This document shows positions 25,501 to 35,639 of a stretch of DNA of 64,000 bases, in pieces (position 1 is the first letter of the stretch; each line of letters starts with the position of its first letter). Under the pieces are notes generated by a model. That model did no database searches and was not told the DNA's origin. It saw nothing but the letters and a program-made list of their open reading frames with translations. Made by a program: the position numbers and the translations under genes. The DNA is from Anolis sagrei (lineage: Eukaryota > Chordata > Lepidosauria > Squamata > Anolidae): contig NC_090021.1 in assembly GCF_037176765.1 (NCBI RefSeq), positions 61,943,453 through 62,007,452 of the forward strand, in the 5' to 3' direction.

Positions 25501-25876
25501 GCTATTGCTCACAATTAAAAGGAGAGGCCACCTTGAATCATGCATCCAAATAAAAATAATATTGAAAAATAAACAAAAAATCTGAACTTTTTTGCTTTGT
25601 TAATAGATGCTGATTTGGTGGTTTAATATCACATTGTTTAACATTGTCTATTGTTTACAATTGTGTAAGTGTTATTCATAGCCTTCAATTACTAACTGCA
25701 AGTACATATTTGTTATCCTTGTGGAAACTTATTTGGAATACCACCCACCTTTTTTTCTTTCTTTTGCAGTTACTTTGAATACAAGCCGAAAACTTTGCCT
25801 GATAGCCATATTGAATGGATTAATTTTGGAAAATGGTTTCAGCTATTTGATCCAGAGGATAGGATGGAATGTTTGA
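10660..25876 (+). CDS. ARV1: ARV1, ER sterol/fatty-acid homeostasis modulator (complete, 5 exons)
   Basis: Five exons (99+120+154+225+107 nt) join to 234 codons plus TGA. ARV1 is an ER multi-pass membrane protein needed for sterol and sphingolipid balance and GPI-anchor synthesis. The N-terminal zinc-ribbon-like ARV1 homology domain is visible as CIEC (C9, C12) and CKSC (C33, C36, across the exon 1/2 join), followed by [20 protein letters not shown]. Exon 3 carries [17 protein letters not shown] and the conserved [13 protein letters not shown]. Exon 4 carries hydrophobic segments and [20 protein letters not shown]. The ATG at 10660 has a good context, and no upstream in-frame ATG exists in the open frame. 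Compared with recalled human ARV1 (271 residues) it lacks about 22 N-terminal residues and the last 12, ending at GWNV. Confidence 0.97.
10815..11038 (+). mobile_element. CR1 LINE 3' fragment
   Basis: The translation reads [20 protein letters not shown] and [20 protein letters not shown]. It lies directly after ARV1 exon 1 and ends at a GATTCTATGA motif. Confidence 0.8.
11041..12066. mobile_element. PLE-tail inverted pair, split by another element
   Basis: The minus-oriented half is at about 11041-11200. The plus-oriented half runs from 11240 to 11426 and resumes at 11981-12066; it is interrupted by the long-TIR element at 11427-11980. Confidence 0.65.
11427..11980. mobile_element. Long-terminal-inverted-repeat DNA element (554 bp)
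   Basis: Arms of about 95 bp (11427-11523 and 11884-11980) are inverted copies sharing GTATGATAGCTGGGAC and CTGGTAGCGCTAC. The interior holds two short tandem repeats (GATAACAGTGAAGTAATG, and ATCTCTGGATAGCCTACATC). CTGCCA flanks both ends (11421-11426, 11981-11986) as a possible 6-bp target duplication. No coding region is seen; the superfamily is unknown. Confidence 0.7.
12394..12526. mobile_element. Foldback MITE (GGCCCTTCCANACAG family)
   Basis: The left arm, GGCCCTTCCAGACAGGCCC, is inverted at the right end as GGACCTGTCTGAAAAGGCCCC. Confidence 0.65.
12547..12755. mobile_element. Foldback MITE (GTAGAATTAATGCAGTTTG family)
   Basis: The left arm, GTAGAATTAATGCAGTTTGA, is inverted at the right end as ATTAATTCTACAATGTAGG. 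A related copy is at 26802-27021. Confidence 0.7.
13010..13325 (-). mobile_element. 5S rRNA-derived SINE
   Basis: On the minus strand, 13325-13238 resembles the 3' half of 5S rRNA (CTAAGCAGGGTC, AACTTGGATGGGAGA). It is followed by a body with CTTCAAGTTGACTTTGATTT and GAGAGACCTCCAAGTCACCC. The layout is that of a 5S-headed SINE. Confidence 0.65.
14278..14344 (-). mobile_element. L2-type 3' tail
   Basis: A TATTTATTTATTTATT run followed by TTGTATACCGCTCTTCTCAG, the reverse of the family's 3' end. Confidence 0.55.
14345..14612. mobile_element. Short PLE-tail inverted pair
   Basis: The minus-oriented part at 14345-14430 (GGGCTGTATGGCCATGTTCC) folds against the plus-oriented part at 14436-14612 (TTCTGGAACATGGCCATGCA). 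Confidence 0.65.
15174..15350 (-). mobile_element. RTE/BovB LINE 3' fragment
   Basis: Reverse of the BovB C-terminus and tail: GTTGTTCATTCGTTCAGTC, CGACTCTTCGTGACCTCATG. It is nearly identical to 43405-43628. Confidence 0.75.
15536..16333. mobile_element. hAT-like element, 798 bp, with 8-bp target duplication
   Basis: It is flanked by ACCTAGAG on both sides (15528-15535 and 16334-16341). The ends are CAGTGGTTCTCAACC and, inverted, CAGCATTTTTCAACC. An internal block (15700-15960) is shared in reverse with 47990-48556, and a GC-rich block at 16080-16125 repeats GGCTGAGAGGCT. No transposase is seen. Confidence 0.75.
17027..17468. mobile_element. Tc1/mariner (Tigger-like) MITE with TA target site
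   Basis: TA flanks both ends (17025-17026, 17469-17470). The termini are CAGACAGTCCCCAAG and GGGGACTGCCTG. A (TCTA)n microsatellite lies inside at about 17128-17163. Confidence 0.75.
18205..18430 (-). mobile_element. CR1 LINE 3' fragment
   Basis: Reverse of the CR1 C-terminus and 3' UTR: GCCATCCAGTTCAATCCCCT, AGCCATCCAGCCTCCACTTT. Diverged copy. Confidence 0.65.
18989..19108 (+). CDS. ARV1: ARV1 exon 2
   Basis: 40 codons after [27 protein letters not shown] through HILFNTEIS. The donor is GTAAGT. Confidence 0.97.
19478..19511. repeat. (AAT)n microsatellite
   Basis: About eleven AAT units in ARV1 intron 2. Confidence 0.9.
19740..20560 (+). mobile_element. L2-type LINE fragment, interrupted
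   Basis: The translation contains [20 protein letters not shown], the RT C-terminal region of L2-type elements. A BovB-derived piece is inserted at 20007-20066. Confidence 0.65.
20007..20066 (-). mobile_element. BovB-tail insertion with 12-bp target duplication
   Basis: It is flanked by AGGAGTGATCAT at 19995-20006 and 20067-20078. The insert is a reverse BovB tail (GTTTATTCATTCAGTTGC). Confidence 0.75.
20619..20772 (+). CDS. ARV1: ARV1 exon 3
   Basis: 154 nt after CATACTGCAG, encoding [18 protein letters not shown] through [14 protein letters not shown]. One base (G) is left for a split Glu codon before GTAAGA. Confidence 0.97.
21690..21885 (+). mobile_element. L2-type 3' tail
   Basis: The GAGTCCCCCCTCGGGGG hairpin, AGAAGGGCGGGGTA and a final AAATAAATAAATAAG. 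Confidence 0.65.
22091..22146 (-). mobile_element. L2-type 3' tail, short
   Basis: Reverse tail: TATTTATTTATTTACTTTGC and TATACCGCTGTATCTCAAGC, just left of ARV1 exon 4. Confidence 0.45.
22470..22694 (+). CDS. ARV1: ARV1 exon 4
   Basis: 225 nt after TCTCTTTCAG. It completes Glu, then encodes [32 protein letters not shown] and [13 protein letters not shown]. One base is left before GTATTT. Confidence 0.97.
22870..23062 (+). mobile_element. L2-type 3' tail, diverged
   Basis: T-rich 3' UTR ending AAGCTGCCTTGAGTCC and AGAAAGGTGGGATAAA. Confidence 0.5.
24375..24495. mobile_element. Foldback MITE
   Basis: CATATAAAATCCAGATTA is inverted as ATCTGGATTTTATATGGC around a GGATTATATGGCAGTGT core. Same family as 49796-49962. 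Confidence 0.6.
24779..25266. mobile_element. hAT-like element with 8-bp target duplication
   Basis: TATTAGAG flanks both ends (24771-24778, 25267-25274). The termini are CGGGGTGTCAAATTC and, inverted, CGCAGGTGTCAAACTC. It lies in ARV1 intron 4. Confidence 0.75.
25770..25876 (+). CDS. ARV1: ARV1 exon 5 (terminal coding exon)
   Basis: 107 nt after CTTTTGCAG. It completes Val and encodes [20 protein letters not shown] through IQRIGWNV, then TGA. The tail after the W-x-V position of the human protein is missing. Confidence 0.94.
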
Positions 25877-26300
25877 GATGCTCCTGTCGTATTACACTAA
25901 TGGCAGAAATGCTTGATAATGCAAAGAAAAACAGACTTTCTCACAGTTTACTACATACTGATTACAAATGCACTGACAACATAATACTGAATATAAATAA
26001 GATTTTTCATACTGAATAGAATATGAGAAGAATTGAAAAACCCAGGAAATGTAGGTATGAATCACCGATATTTATTTTTTATAACATTCTTTGATACCCT
26101 TGGTTTGTCAAAATGGTCAGAATGGTGCTACTGGTCTCCAAGGCATCTAAGAACCATTTTTATGCATTGCCGTTTTGTACTTTTCATTAAAAAGAAAAAA
26201 AGAAACTTGGTTACCTGTGTCATTGTGATGAAAAAGGAAAAAATTCATACACCGAGGGAATACAAAATGTTATTCTTATCAAACGCTGAAACATAATTAA
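25877..26300 (+). other. ARV1: ARV1 3' UTR region (end uncertain)
   Basis: A/T-rich sequence with no repeat follows the ARV1 stop. No clear AATAAA is present; ATTAAA at 26186-26191 is a weak candidate polyadenylation signal. Confidence 0.4.
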
Positions 26301-26801
26301 GTATTATTGTTACATTTATATCCTACTTTTACAATGATTGAGACACAAAATGGCTCATAACATTTAAAATCCCCAACATACAAATATTAAAATAGAATTA
26401 AACAAATTTGTCAAATCTTGTCAAGAAAACCCCATGATACTTTTAGGAAACAACTTGAAGGCACCCAATTAAAAGCTACCTTAAATGTGATCTTGTACCA
26501 AATCCATGTTGACAGAAAAAGTATTAAGAAGGGATCAAGGTGGCGATGGTGTAGAAAATATGTGGACGCTCCAGATTGTCACAGGTGACTGTGGCTTTTC
26601 CTAAGCTTTTGTGAAGTTCATTCCATTTAGTCCACACGCACACACACAAAACCATCATAAATCTGTGAGTCTTGAAAGGGTGCAATGGACCGTTTTTCTG
26701 AATGAAGCAAACATTGCCTCTGTTTGTTTTCTTCCGGAAAACAAACTGGCAACTCCTATGAAAGCGGAGAAAAAACACCTGTTTTTAACCTTCCTCTACT
26801 G

Positions 26802-27021
26802 GGGTGCATCTGCACTAAAGAATTAATGCAGTTTGACTCCTCTTTAACTGTCCTGGCTCAATGCTATGGAATCCTAGGATGTGCAGTTTGGTGAGGCACC
26901 AGGACCTTTTAGTGGAAAAAGCTAAAGACCTCACAAAACAACGACTCCCAGGATTTCATAGCATTGAGCCAGGGCAGTTTAAGTGTTGTCAAACTGCATT
27001 ATTTCTATTGTAGATGCGCCC
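26802..27021. mobile_element. Foldback MITE (AATTAATGCAGTTTGAC family)
   Basis: The left arm GGGTGCATCTGCAC with GAATTAATGCAGTTTGA is inverted at the right end as GTCAAACTGCATTATT and TAGATGCGCCC. Confidence 0.75.
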
Positions 27022-27224
27022 TGGGATTTGTACTTTGTGGCACAATTTCCCTTTCTTTGTAAGAGAATAAACTGTCAACTTCAGGGTTGCAAACTGCTAC
27101 AATTCCGCCATATGGATGCACCCAAGGTTTTATCTGAAAATACAATACACCAAATAATAATACTAAAAAACAGTAGAATAAGGTGGCATTATCTATCCTC
27201 TCAACATCATTCGTTATATCATTA

Positions 27225-27810
27225 CAGGCAGTCCCCAAGTTACGAACAAGATAGTTCTGTAGATTCTTAAATTTTGTGTATGTATGTGTGTGTGTGTGTA
27301 TACACACACACACACACGTACAGATATGATAGCTTTGGATAGCATAGGGAAGCGTAAACATTCCTGTGGTGTTTGTTTTGCTGTCTGTGTCCCTGTTCAG
27401 AAGATTTCATCTCTCTTTCTGTCACCGTGATAATTGAATTTTGAAAAATGTGGCTTGCTGTGGAAACAAGGATTGGTGATAAAGCTTCAGTGGAGATGCT
27501 TTTCCCCATGATTACACCATCAGGAGTGATTACGGAACGGCCTCAGACTTCAATTTTTGGATGGCATGAATAATTCAATGGATTTTAAGCTCAATGTTGT
27601 ATGTTTTTAAGGCATTGAATAATTGCCATATATAAGCCACCTTGAGTTCCCCTTGGGGTAGAGAAAGGCGAGAATAGGGCAAATAAATAAATAAATAAAT
27701 AAATAAAATTTCCCTACCTAGAGGTAGATTTCTCACTTCCTGTTGTCTCACCCCAATTCTTAACTTTGAGTTGTTTGTAAGATGGATGTTTGTAACCTGG
27801 GAACTGCCAG
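27225..27810. mobile_element. Tc1/mariner (Tigger-like) MITE with nested L2 tail
   Basis: TA flanks both ends. The termini are CAGGCAGTCCCCAAG and, at the right, GGGAACTGCCAG. Inside are a (TG)n(AC)n hairpin at about 27277-27317 and an L2-type tail insertion at about 27535-27708. Confidence 0.7.
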
Positions 27811-28208
27811 TATATCAGTGGCATTCTTCAATGTGTGACTGTATCCATCTTTAGGCTACAACTTACACCTATTGTATGTACTTGATTAGAGGTTGATCTG
27901 ATGGATAAAACAAGGGCAAGTTTTGGACCCCAGATTACAGAATGGATTATGACCTGTAGATAAGGTGGGGGTTAAACCTAGGAGTACGTAACAAAGGAAA
28001 TAAAGGATGAAATAAAGGAAATGATGCCAATAACTTAAAAAATTACTTTGGGATGGATTAAGAGAGAACAAATTTATGTCCGTTCAGTGTGTGGGAACCT
28101 TGCTTTGGACTGCTTGCACATGTTTGTGCCTCTTGCATTGAAGATTGAAATAGGGGAAAGATACCTACCTAAGCTGGGAGAAGAAAGAAAGAGGAACTGG
28201 AAGGTGCC

Positions 28209-28229
28209 AAAAAAAAAAAAAAAAAAAAA
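28209..28229 (+). repeat. Poly(A) tract
   Basis: A run of 21 A. No retroposed gene body was recognised before it. Confidence 0.85.
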
Positions 28230-30384
28230 GGATCATGAACCACTGTTCTAAAAACCCAGCTCCCAGGAAGCAGAGGATCACAAAACACAGTCCAAAAATC
28301 AATTTGTGAATATAGAATTCAATAACTGTTGTCCCTTGAATCTTCCCTTTTTGGACATTGCTTCACACACACGCACACCCCCCCCCCCCCCCAACTGCCT
28401 CCCACATACACACTTCTGGGGAACAGAGTTAGTAACTTGCATGTGCACAGTGTTTCTGAAAACTGGGAAGGAAGCCCTGGAATTTCATTCTTGCTCAAGA
28501 ATGAAAAGTCTTGGCATGGTTGATAATTTTTTGGATGAAGTTTCTTCTCAATGTGGATAAGAGAACTTACAAATAATCTTTAGATTCCTATTAGTATTGC
28601 AGCCAGAACAAATTGTACAGGAGACAGAACAACAACTGACAGTTCAGACTTGCTGCTGCTTTTTAAAAAAAATTGAACTGCAAAACCTTGGTTGTGATTT
28701 GTATGGCCTAATTTCCTTCGGCAGGAGCAAACTACCGGTAGCATAAAACAAGGTATGAATCCTTCTCCCTCTTTAAAACTTGGTGCTCAAGTATTTGCTT
28801 TTAGTTTCATTACAGACTGGCCAGTTCAATAAAAAGCCATGAATCATCCTGTAGCTTAGCTTGTTACAAGGGAAGCTTCTAGTATATAGCTGCTCCAGTT
28901 ATGCCTTGTTCTAAATAATTCAAAAGACTTTTCTGTTGAAGCAATTGAGGCAATGGTTGGCACAATTCAGAAAGACATAATTACTGCTTGTGTTGGAGCT
29001 GGGCTTTGAAAACCTAGAATGAAATCTTAGAATATTAGACAAATCTCTCCCTAAAATGGGAAAATGCCTTGATTATTAATACAGTGGCTTCCAAATATCT
29101 CTATTCAGATTGTGGAATCATATTGCCTCCTTAGTACACTGAAGAGTGGAGAGTCATGAATTTACCAATGGTGTGAATACAACCAAACAGAAGTACCCTA
29201 TATGCTCATATAGAGTATATAAATGGGTCAGTGTGAGTACTGTACCTCAACTCTTATCAAAATAGGAACTGTGCTTTCTCTTCATAGAATGGTGAGAGAC
29301 AAAAACTTAGTCCATCATGAAAGAACCTCAAAGAAACACTAACCCTTGCCACTCTCTTCTAGCATTTTTGAATGCCTGCATGGAAAAATTGTGATGCTTG
29401 GGCCATGAGATGGCATTGGTGCCTTCCCTTGTTCACAGAAGGACCCTCGACTTATCCATGAGTCATATCAAAATTGATAATTGCAGCCCCCAAACCTGCT
29501 TTCAACCTATACATGAGGCTGACTTATTCATGAGTATATATGGTATTCTCAGACAGGGACTGGAAAGAAAACCCCAGTCTTTTCTGTTATGCCACTAACT
29601 TAGGAAAAGCGCGGTGGCTGAAAAGCATTATTTTCCACCATGTCACTTACCTGTCTGTTAGGCAAAGTGATGTAGCTGAAAAAAATTTTTCTGCCATGTC
29701 ACTAACATGTTTTTTAAGACAGAGTGAGATGGTCACTAGGAGCAGCAAACTGTTGTTTATTTCCTTCAGGATCCTTCATTGTGCTCTTCCGAACACTCCA
29801 GGTCCAAAAGACTAGTTTAGATGGATTCTTATTCTTCAGATTAATCAATCTCGACTCAAATGCTAGTCTTTGAAAGGGCTCCTCAGTCATGAGCAGCATG
29901 CCCTTGGAAGTTGCTTGTTTGAGACATCAATGTGTATGTGGTACCTACCATTTTGCAGCTCCACACCCCACATTAACTGCATTTCATTCCTATGATACCA
30001 ACATGACTTGAAAGATGCCACATTTCTCACAGGCTCTTGTATTCATTTGAGAAAGGAAGATAAAATGATTGGGACTTTTTCTTCAAACTAGCCTTTGGGA
30101 AAAGTTAGAATAGAAAACATTTCACTGAACTCCCCCCACCCCTTTGCAAATATGAAATGGGCAACTTTGTGGCACTCCCCGTGCTCCATCCAGATCCTGG
30201 TATTTCCCTTCACTTTATCATTTGCCTTAACTCTTTTTTCCTTCTCTTTTGCTTGTCAACTACTTAATAGAGAATTCATGTATATGCTACTCAGAAGTAA
30301 GCTCTTCTATTCTTAATTGATTTTATTCATTATATATAGGATTGTAACATGGCAGGGCACGTTTCTTTATTGTCTTAAAAACTA
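28230..30384. other. Intergenic, mostly unique
   Basis: No gene or known repeat was recognised apart from a 15-base C run at 28378-28392 next to a (CA)n stretch. Confidence 0.55.
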
Positions 30385-30622
30385 GGTCACAAGGCCATTA
30401 AATGCTAATCAAGGTGACCAATTGCAACATTCACACTTGCCTCCAATAGACAAGAGTTCTTTCTCCCACCCTGGACATTCCGCAGATATATAAACCCAAC
30501 TTGCCTACTTACCAACAGTCTTACAACCTCTAAGGATGCCTGCCATAGATGTGGGTGAAACATCAGGAGAGACTGCTTCTGGAACATGGCCATGCAGTCT
30601 GGAAAACTCACAGTAGCCCAAA
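30385..30622 (+). mobile_element. PLE tail
   Basis: ATTAAATGCTAATCAAGGTG to CTGCCATAGATGTGGGTG and GAACATGGCCATGCAG. Single orientation, diverged. Confidence 0.7.
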
Positions 30623-31384
30623 GGATTCTTTGTTTCTTATGTTGCAAAGTTTTTTCATAGGTCGCTACAGAAGACAGATAAATGTTGTTTGTCCCACTGA
30701 ACTCTTTAAAGCTTGAAAGAAATATAGACTGTTTTTTCAAATATTGATATAAGAAGCATTGGCATTTTTGGAGAACAGAGGGAAATCCACAGCAGGAAGC
30801 CATTTCCTTTGCTTTCTTGAGATCCTTCTGAACCTGAAAAGAATGCCAGATGAATGTGGAAACAGACCAAGACAACTAGTTGAGCAATCTGAACTTTATG
30901 TAGTTTTCTAGGAATGTGTTCCCAATAACAGGATTTACATTTTACAGATAAGTTGGTATGCCATTAAGAAGGATAATTCCCTTGTTTTCTTTGGCAGTAC
31001 AGGCTACTGGGTCGTTCAAGACTCTGCTGAGGAAGGTTTCATAACTAAACCCTGAAACGTTTAATCTGGATAGAAAAAATAATGTCTCCCTAGTTCTCTA
31101 TAAGTTTATTGAATCCACAGATCTAACGTAAAACATATTCACTGTTTGCAATCCACCTGAATTTGAAAAAGAAAAAAAAGGGGGGAATCACTTTTGGATT
31201 GGAAATCATTTTTGAGATAGATAGAAAGGTACAAGCAGCCATAAAGTCCTCTCAGGTGGCCACTGAATGTCCAGAAAACACTGCATATCAACCCAGTTTC
31301 TTCAATGTGTGTATTTTATTAATTCATATCAGGAATTGAGAAATACAATTCCCATACTCTGTAACGCTAGTAGATACACACTGG

Positions 31385-32100
31385 AGAGTGAGGACCGGGA
31401 CATCTGTAAGGATACCAAGGTGCTTGCTTATAAAGCTATTGTCCTCCCAACCCTGCTATACACCTGTGAAACGTGGACAAACGTCACATTCAACTCCTGG
31501 AACAATTCCATCAGCGCTGCCTCAGAAAAATCCTGCAAATCTCTTGGGAAGACAGGCAGACAAATGTCAGCGTGCTGCAAGAAGCAAAGACCACCAGCAT
31601 TGAAGCGATGCGCCAAATAATATTTATTATTTGTTGTTGCACTTATTGCATTTATATGTTTTAATTGTTTTATAATTTGATACGTTATATTTATTATTTG
31701 TTGTATGATGTGGCATTGAATGTTGCCATAATCTGTAAGCCTCTCTGAGTCCCCTTCGGGGTTGAGAAGAGCGGGGTATAAATACAGTAAGTAAGTAAAT
31801 AAATAAATAAATAAATATGCCATCAACTCCTCTGGACTGGCCATGTTTCCGAATGCCCAATCGCCATCTCCCAAAGCAGAATTTAAAGAGGCATGAATGG
31901 AGTGCAAAAGGGAGAAATGTGCCAAGAGGAAGGCGCATCAAGACAACCCTTATCGGAACTGCCTTCCTCCTGGAAACCAATGTCCTCACTGCAGGAGAAC
32001 ATGCAGGTCAAGAATAGGGCTGCACAGCCACCTATGGACTCACTGCCAAGACACTGCACTTAGAGGATGATCATCCTTGGGCTACAAGGGATCGCCTAAA
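31385..32100 (+). mobile_element. Non-LTR retrotransposon C-terminal fragment with nested L2 tail
   Basis: The translation includes VLAYKAIVLPTLLYTCETW and HIQLLEQFHQRCLRKILQIS, then WEDRQTNVSVLQEAKTTSIE. The reading breaks at an L2-type tail (31617-31815) and resumes at 31816 (CATCAACTCCTCTGGACTGG). RTE-like, clade uncertain. Confidence 0.6.
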
Positions 32101-32494
32101 TAAGTAAGTACTCATTGGAGCTCCACATACGGAGCCAAACAACTTCAAAATATGTATTGGCTTTATAGGGCTTATTGCTGCATGTATTAATATTTTATGT
32201 TTGGGGATACTCATATATTTTTATTGGTGGGGCAGTATATAAATGTTCAGTTGTCATAGTAGAAGCCTTATAAAACAGCAAAAAGGAAATACACATTGAT
32301 GAATTATATTTTCCATCAAGCACTGGATAAAAATCAACAAGTACATGAGACTACTACAAATTTCAATGAGACTTGAAGAAGCATTCTGTTCATGTTTACA
32401 CAGGAATGTGTTCCCACTGCATCAGTTTAGGCTAACTTCTGTGTAAATGTGAATTATATTGTAACTTCTCTTCTCCAGACTAAACACACCCAGC

Positions 32495-32590
32495 TCCCAA
32501 GGATTTTATTTATTTATTTATTTATTTAGGGTATTTTTACCCTGCCTTTCTCAACCCCCTGGGGGGACACAGGGTGGCTCATATAGCATG
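32495..32590 (-). mobile_element. L2-type 3' tail
   Basis: A (TTTA)n run followed by CCTGCCTTTCTCAACCCCC. Confidence 0.5.
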
Positions 32591-32599
32591 GTTTCCAGG

Positions 32600-35400
32600 T
32601 CTTTTTCCATTTTGATCACCCTCCTTTGGGCATGTTCCAGCTTGAATTGTGTCTGGAACTGTAGAGTGTTTCAGGTGGGATCTGACCAAGGCAGAATACT
32701 TCCCTTGATCTAGACATTATTATTGAAGCATCCTAGAATTGCATTTGTTTTTTTTAAGCTGCAGCATGACACTTCAAGAGCATTTTAATGTAATGTAGTA
32801 GTCCAGGAAGCATAGATGAAGAAAGGTAGCCCTTCAGGTATTTTGCTTTTAATCCACCTAGAAGTAGTATATTGGTATTTTAAGCATGTTGGAGCTGCAC
32901 GGGTCACTTTTTAAGTTGGGCAAAACTGGTGGGTTTTTTTTTTTAAAAAAAACTGCATTTCTTTTTTTACATTCTTCAGCTCTTAGTGGCTTGTAGCAGG
33001 CTTAGTTCTGTTCTGTTTTGCCAAACCAGATCCACCAACCAGAACCTGATGCAAAAGCATATACACTGAATTAAAGACATCTGAGTGCAGGACATTACTT
33101 TGAACACTAGTATTAAACTGAGAATATGTACAGTACTTTCTTCACAACAGTTCACTCCTGGCTCACTGTGGAATACACAAGTTTTGCAGGAACTGTCTCT
33201 TAATTTATGGAAACACAAAAAGTTGTCCTTTCGTTTCTAGTGTGTGACCTGCTGCCTTACCATTAGTTTCATTCTACACATGACTGCTCTGAATTCAGTA
33301 GACTGCACTGCATCATACTTGCTGCAATTGATGTGTACCACATAGCTGCAGCTGTTTCTGGTGTGAAAGAGAAATTACCATTTGAAGAGTTAAATTGAAA
33401 AGGCTTGTCTCAGTTTGCAAACGATGTATCATGAACTTCCCACAACATGCAAGCAATATGGTTTGGATTTAAATCCCCTGCTGGGTTAGCTTCTAGTTTC
33501 AATATTGTTAAAGAAGCAAGAGGGCTTTTGGGGGAGGGGGGTATTCAGGGATAGGGTTTCCTTCTTAGCCTGCAAAACCACAGAATGCAATAATCTTAAC
33601 GCTCATATGTGGTCCTTTGAAGTTTGCCTTCTGATGTTTTCATTTACTGGAATTTTTAGAGCTCAGAGAAGTGCCATTTTTAGATAATCCCCAGCTACAT
33701 GACTACTAGCATTTCTCTCTCTCCCTGTGTGTGTGCTTGTTTGTTTTGTTTTTGCATTATATGCTATGTCAACCAACCTCCAGGTCAACATTGCATTATG
33801 ACTACACATCCTTTGATGCAATCCATGCCCTCTTTTGGCATAATTGAAGGGCTGAACTTGGACACAACAAAATAAAGTGAAACCACAGAATATTGCTGCG
33901 CTACTCTGCCAGATCTAAACCACGCAACATTAAATCTGATATTCTCTTAAATTTCTGCTGCATATACCCTTTAGTTTAAGGACATCGTTGAATAACCCCA
34001 CATTTCTTCTGTGTTATTTTAAAAAATGCAGTCATCCTCAGCATTTTTTGTTTCACTCCCAGTTATTGTAACTAGAAGAGTTTGCTGCTTCATGACTCCA
34101 GGCTGTCCCTACACCACATGCTCTGCCCAGTAACTTGGATCCAGTCAAAGTCAACTGAACTTAATTCCCTTTGAAATTATTAGGACTCAAACAATGACTA
34201 ACTTGTTTCACTGATTTTGCTACAACACAGGCTCAGCAAATTTATGGAAGCAGTTGTATATATTGGCCTAAATCCAGTTGTTTGATATACAAAGATATTC
34301 TTGTAGCTTGACCAAAACAGAGCAAAGTATCAGATACAGCAGATTGGTGGGCTCAGGGCTAGTGGCTCCATTTCCTCTGCTCATTTGGGTTCTTTGGCCT
34401 TTGAAATTTCAGAAATCTCGCCATGTAGATGTTTGATGGAGAACTGGTAAAGTGTGTGAAATGTAAAATGATACAGAGGGGGAAATCAGACTTGCTGTGA
34501 TGGTATTCAGAATTGGCATATTAGGTAACAAAAAAGCAGGAATTGGTTCAGAAAAACCAGAGTCACGGTATTTGTCTTTGCAGCTCTCTTCCTAACAGGT
34601 TCAGTTGGGCTCTAAATTCATATCTCTTGCTTCCCAATCCTATTGAGCTGTGTGTTAGTTCTGTTGATTTACTTTCTAATCCTTTAGTAATTTTTTCAAC
34701 TGGCAATTGCCCAGACTTAGCATACTTACTCAGTTATCTAGCTTTAACAGAATAGCAAGAACTTCCTGATTCCAAACTAAATGTTCCTAGAATTTTAACA
34801 GTAAGAACCAGCAGAATATTCTTCACAGATAGCCACATATTTGCATAGAAAACAAGCACATTCTTGCTGTGCACACATTTTGTGTAGGTATGCTGTAGGT
34901 ATGCAATCCCTTCAGATCTACTGATAAAAGAAGCACTTTCCTTTGAAAAGATTTCCCAAACATTTTGATGTGGAAGCAGAAATTTCTTAATGTGAGTTTG
35001 CCTGTGGCATTGGTTTTTTCCCTTCACACTGCAAGGCAGGCAAGTTGGTTCGTGTCCTTAGCTACTTTGAAGCAACAATTCACACATACGTATGCATTAT
35101 ATTTATTTAAAAGTTTAATAAATTACAGTTCAAGGTTGACCTTTCAATTATAGTATAAAAACTAAGTTGTATATAATACCAAAGGAATCATTTGTGTACA
35201 TGCGTCTGATTTGTACAAAACAAACTCACAGCTTACTTTCCAAACATTTTAAAGAGTATCAAAAATTCTCAGTTTATATGAAAATTCCTCGTGTTTTTAT
35301 CTACTGAACAATCAGCAAAAAAAAAAAAACAACTTGTGTAAGCTTGTAATACTGCAAGCCACACAGTGAGGCAGGCTGATTTGCTTTTTCTGCATTTGAA
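32600..35400. other. Long repeat-poor intergenic stretch
   Basis: About 2.8 kb with no repeat family recognised and no convincing exon. It lies 0.9 kb downstream of the FAM89A stop, so the left part may hold regulatory DNA and the right part an extended 3' UTR. Confidence 0.5.
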
Positions 35401-35402
35401 TA

Positions 35403-35631
35403 CAGTGGGGCCTCCAGATACTCAGGGTCACTGTTCCGGGATGCCCCCCCCCTCCATGGCTGCCAGAAAAAGCAAATGATTGCATCTCATATTATTAAAT
35501 GGCAACAACAAGTGCACCAATGCTTCAGTGCATCCATATTCACATCACTAGCATTTTAATTATAAGATATGATGATCCATGTATTGGTGGAAATTGTAGA
35601 CTCAGAGCCCACAGATCCAAAGGGTCCACTG
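35403..35631. mobile_element. Tigger-like MITE, TA target site
   Basis: TA flanks both ends. The termini are CAGTGGGGCCTCCAG and, inverted, CAGTGGACCCTTTGG. Confidence 0.7.
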
Positions 35632-35639
35632 TAAAAATA

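Noticed and set aside
31267-31620. 117-codon frame that could be read as a host gene
   Set aside because: The other frames show LINE C-terminal motifs (LLYTCETW, CLRKILQISWEDR), so this is retrotransposon sequence.
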